A stretch of DNA of 64,000 nucleotides from Actinomadura terrae (GTDB lineage Bacteria; Actinomycetota; Actinomycetes; Streptosporangiales; Streptosporangiaceae), in NCBI RefSeq assembly GCF_022751215.1, contig NZ_JAICDG010000002.1:992001-1056000 (forward strand). Direction: 5' to 3'. The notes beneath the pieces are model-generated. The model did not search any database, was not told the origin of the DNA, and worked only from the letters and a program-made list of their open reading frames with translations. A program made the translations under genes and the position numbers. This document shows positions 61,538-64,000 of this stretch, in pieces; position 1 is the stretch's first letter; every line of letters starts with the position of its first letter.

Positions 61538-61595
61538 GCGGCACTTCTCCATGCACGCCGTTGGAAGGGAATTTCAGGGCGGATGGATCGCTGAC

Positions 61596-62327
61596 ATGAA
61601 CCTCACCGGAATCGCACCTGCCATTGACCGAATGATCACTGTGGGAGGCGTCACGGGCGTACAGGCCGTCGTCTTCGACTTCAACGGGACCATCACCGAC
61701 GACGATGAGTTCCAATTCATCGTCTACGCCGAAACCGTCGCCGCGAAAATGGGCGCCGAACTCGACCGCGCCTTCTTCTTCGGGCTGCGCGGGCTCAACG
61801 ACCCGGACATGTTCCGCGCGATGTACGCCCACCACGTCGGCGGGACGCCGTCGCCGGAGTTCGTCGAGACGCTCTGCCGGGACCGCCTCGACCGCTACGT
61901 CGCGCGCGTCCGCGCCGTCTCCCCGGTCCGGCCGGACGCGGCGGCCTTCATCCGCGCGCTGGCCGCGCGCGCCCCGCACGTCCCGCTGGCCGTGGTCACC
62001 GGCGCGCCCCGCGCCGAGGCCGCGCCCGTGCTCGCCGCCGAGGGGCTGCTCGGCCTGTTCGTGACGGTCGTGACCGCCGAGGACGTCACGCACGGCAAAC
62101 CCGACCCCGAGGGGTTCCTGTCAGCGCTCGCCACGCTCCGCGCGGACCGGCCCGGACTGCGCGCCGACGAGGTGCTCGTCTTCGAGGACGCGACGGTCGG
62201 GATCACCGCCGCGCGCCGCGCCGGGATGCGCTGCATCGGCGTCCACCTCCAGGGGCCCGAGGCGGGCGTGGACGCCGACGAGGTCCACGACGTCATGGGC
62301 CCGCACCTGCTCCGCACCGCCGACTGA
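61596..62327 (+). CDS. HAD-superfamily phosphatase
   Basis: A 243-residue HAD-IA hydrolase. The nucleophile Asp28 is in VVFDFNGTITDDDE; the usual +2 Asp is Asn30, which occurs in some phosphatases and mutases. LAVVTGAPR (motif II Thr), HGKPDPEGF (motif III Lys) and VFEDATVGI (motif IV) follow. ATG at 61596 has only a weak GGATGG site; a Met at 61632 is possible. It probably dephosphorylates a sugar phosphate or phosphorylated intermediate of the cluster, which also has an APH-like kinase. Confidence 0.88.
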   Translation: MNLTGIAPAIDRMITVGGVTGVQAVVFDFNGTITDDDEFQFIVYAETVAAKMGAELDRAFFFGLRGLNDPDMFRAMYAHHVGGTPSPEFVETLCRDRLDRYVARVRAVSPVRPDAAAFIRALAARAPHVPLAVVTGAPRAEAAPVLAAEGLLGLFVTVVTAEDVTHGKPDPEGFLSALATLRADRPGLRADEVLVFEDATVGITAARRAGMRCIGVHLQGPEAGVDADEVHDVMGPHLLRTAD

Positions 62328-62361
62328 CCCCGCACCGCAAGATCGAGAGGAGGTGGCCGAC

Positions 62362-63525
62362 ATGCAGGTCAGCGTCGCGGTGATGTACCACCCGAGCCGG
62401 GAGCGCAGCGCGCGGGCGGTCGCGCGCGGGTGCGCGGAGCTGTCGCCGGTCCTGGTCCCCGACCCCGACCCCGGCGGGCCGCCGAGCCCGCTGCGCACGG
62501 CCAAGCGCGCCTGGGCGGCCTGCCCGCCGGACGCCACGCACCACCTGGTCCTCCAGGACGACGTCGTCCTCGCCGCGGACTTCGTGGCCCAGCTGACCGG
62601 CGCGGTGCGGCTCCGCCCCGGGCACGCGATCGCGCTCTACGCCAACCGCAACAGCGTCCGCAACTCCTACCTGCTGCGGCGCGCGGCGGCGCTCGGCTCG
62701 CGGTGGGCGCCGCTGTCGCGCTACGAGTACACGCCGACGCTCGGCCTGCTGCTCCCCGCCGAGCACGCGCGGGCGCTGGCCGAGTACCTGCGCGCGTTCC
62801 CCGACGACTACCGCGACGACGACGAGGCCGTGACGGTGTTCTGCCGCGACCGCGGCGTCCCCGCCGTCGGCACGGTGCCGAGCCTGATCGACCACGGCGA
62901 CCTGCCGAGCGTGGCGGGCAACGGCACGCACGGCACCCGGCACGCGGCGGTGTTCGCCGACCACGCCGGGGTGGACGCGCGCTACTGGAACGGCGCCGAG
63001 TCCGCCGCGATGCCGGGCGCGCGGGCTCGGCTCCCGCACACGCTGGAGCTGCACGACTCGCGCTGCCTGATCCGGTTCGCGCGTCCGGCGGCCGAGGAGC
63101 CGGTCGACTCGCTGTTCGGCTGGTACTGGCACGACTGGTGCGAGCTGCTCGGCGCGTCGCCCGACGCCGTTCTGGACGGCTGGGCCGAGCACCTGGAGGG
63201 CGGCGACGCGTACGCGTCGATGGGCATCGCCGAGGCCATGGTGTTCCCGGTCGAGGCCGCGCTGGAGGTGTGGGCCGCCGGGTACCTGCTCGGCGTCGAC
63301 GTCTCCGCCGACCCCGGCGCGACCGTGCCGGAGGTCTCGCCGGTGTTCCGCCGCTCGGTCGAGACGTGGCTGGACGCGGGCCTCAGCGAACCCGACAAGG
63401 AGCGGCTGGACGCGTCCGGACGCGCCGGGCTCGTCGAGACGTGCCTCGCGGGGTTCCGCGCGGGCGTCCTCGCCGACCTGGCACCGGCCGCGCCCGGCGA
63501 TCTGTGCGGAATCGAGGTGCCATGA
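62362..63525 (+). CDS. GT-A-type glycosyltransferase (paralogue B)
   Basis: A 387-residue paralogue of the protein at 33969. ATG 62362 has AGGAGGT seven bases ahead; a GTG at 62353 is too close to that site. Shared features: HHLVLQDDVVLA (Asp66-Asp67), a FYAN-like LYANRNS and VPSLIDHGDLPSVAGNGTHG versus VPSLVEHCGLESIAGNGDHG in the other copy. The C-terminal half diverges. Its stop overlaps the next start as ATGA. Confidence 0.8.
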   Translation: MQVSVAVMYHPSRERSARAVARGCAELSPVLVPDPDPGGPPSPLRTAKRAWAACPPDATHHLVLQDDVVLAADFVAQLTGAVRLRPGHAIALYANRNSVRNSYLLRRAAALGSRWAPLSRYEYTPTLGLLLPAEHARALAEYLRAFPDDYRDDDEAVTVFCRDRGVPAVGTVPSLIDHGDLPSVAGNGTHGTRHAAVFADHAGVDARYWNGAESAAMPGARARLPHTLELHDSRCLIRFARPAAEEPVDSLFGWYWHDWCELLGASPDAVLDGWAEHLEGGDAYASMGIAEAMVFPVEAALEVWAAGYLLGVDVSADPGATVPEVSPVFRRSVETWLDAGLSEPDKERLDASGRAGLVETCLAGFRAGVLADLAPAAPGDLCGIEVP

Positions 63526-64000
63526 CTGCGTCGTTCGCGGCGGCGGCCGCGATGGCGGCGCGGGAGGCCGCCGCGTTGACCCTCGTCCCGGACCTGCGGG
63601 TCAGGACCGACGGCCCCGAGCCCGAGATCCTGTTCCGTCCCGTGGACTGCCCGTGGTGCGAGGTTGCCGCGCCGTGCCCGCCGCCGATGCGCGAGGTCGC
63701 CTTCACCGGTCCTGAAAGTCTGCCCGTGCTGTCGCTGCTGGCGTGCGAGGAGGTCACGGCGCGGGCGCTGCTTCCGCTCACGCTGATCCGCTCGTCCGAG
63801 CCGTCCGCGCCGCCGAGGTTCGTCACGCGGGGCGTGTTCTGGGCGCGGACCGTCGGCACCGGCTCATGGGACGACCTGGCCCCCGGCCTCGCCCTCCTCG
63901 ACGCCGCCGAGCGCTGGTTCGACGACCTGCTCCCCGCGTTCCGGTCGGGCGGCGCCCACTGGACGCACCCGGGGGAGGTGCCGCTCCCGGCGTCCGTCCG
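63522..64000 (+). CDS. unknown protein, 3' end outside window
   Basis: An ATG overlapping the glycosyltransferase stop (ATGA) opens a frame with no stop through the right edge, at least 159 codons. Codon bias is fully coding. The product starts MTASFAAAAAMAAREAAALT and has a C-P-W-C pair followed by another Cys (VDCPWCEVAAPC), suggesting metal binding or redox activity. A helical segment LALLDAAERWFDDLLPAFR follows. I do not recognise the family. Translational coupling to the GT suggests they act together. Confidence 0.75.
   Translation, partial: MTASFAAAAAMAAREAAALTLVPDLRVRTDGPEPEILFRPVDCPWCEVAAPCPPPMREVAFTGPESLPVLSLLACEEVTARALLPLTLIRSSEPSAPPRFVTRGVFWARTVGTGSWDDLAPGLALLDAAERWFDDLLPAFRSGGAHWTHPGEVPLPASV

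Overview
The window is very GC-rich, with strong G/C bias at third codon positions, GTG and TTG starts, actinomycete regulator types (LAL-type LuxR, ROK, DUF222-HNH proteins) and split NRPS/PKS genes. This points to a filamentous actinomycete. An Actinomadura or Nonomuraea-like genus is plausible, but the sequence alone does not prove it.

Region 1 (0-16.8 kb) is ordinary accessory chromosome. It holds the end of an FtsX-type permease, a small membrane protein, a two-component system (kinase and LuxR response regulator), a class A beta-lactamase lipoprotein, an MMPL exporter, a large LAL regulator, a TetR regulator, a secreted Cys-pair protein, an SDR and an aldo/keto reductase in one operon, and a divergent MFS exporter. 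A perfect 14-bp palindrome before the TetR gene recurs with two mismatches before the MMPL exporter gene, which links the two.

Region 2 (16.8-23.6 kb) holds a 21-repeat CRISPR array with no cas genes beside it, a DUF222-HNH endonuclease-like gene, a Tat-exported serine hydrolase, and a translationally coupled pair: a 45-residue zinc-ribbon mini-protein followed by a PIMT-like methyltransferase. That pair has the layout of an aspartimide-forming (imiditide-like) RiPP locus.

Region 3 (23.7 kb to the right edge) is a biosynthetic gene cluster that continues past the window. Its assembly line is split: a KS-AT-T protein, an A-T protein and an A-T-C protein, with a type II thioesterase, an alpha/beta hydrolase and an ATP-grasp ligase. 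Tailoring and sugar genes are a P450, a TauD-type and a PhyH-type dioxygenase, an alditol-oxidase-like flavoenzyme, two paralogous NodB deacetylases fused to an IS110-like N-terminal domain, four or five glycosyltransferases (one GlfT2-like) and a HAD phosphatase. A three-gene ABC-2 exporter, an APH-like kinase and a Tet(M)/OtrA-like ribosomal protection GTPase suggest a glycosylated peptide/polyketide hybrid that acts on the ribosome. At least six promoter regions of the cluster carry the same inverted repeat, TTGCC-N5..7-GGCAA, which probably marks one regulon. Three regulators lie in the cluster: LuxR-type with a TrmB-like N-terminus, a ROK fusion, and XRE-TPR.

Two repeat-rich stretches interrupt the cluster. 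Positions 32785-33720 form a roughly 100-bp tandem repeat with a higher-order, three-unit pattern. Positions 35240-36087 carry dispersed copies of a roughly 58-bp repeat lying in and around a decayed MFS gene.
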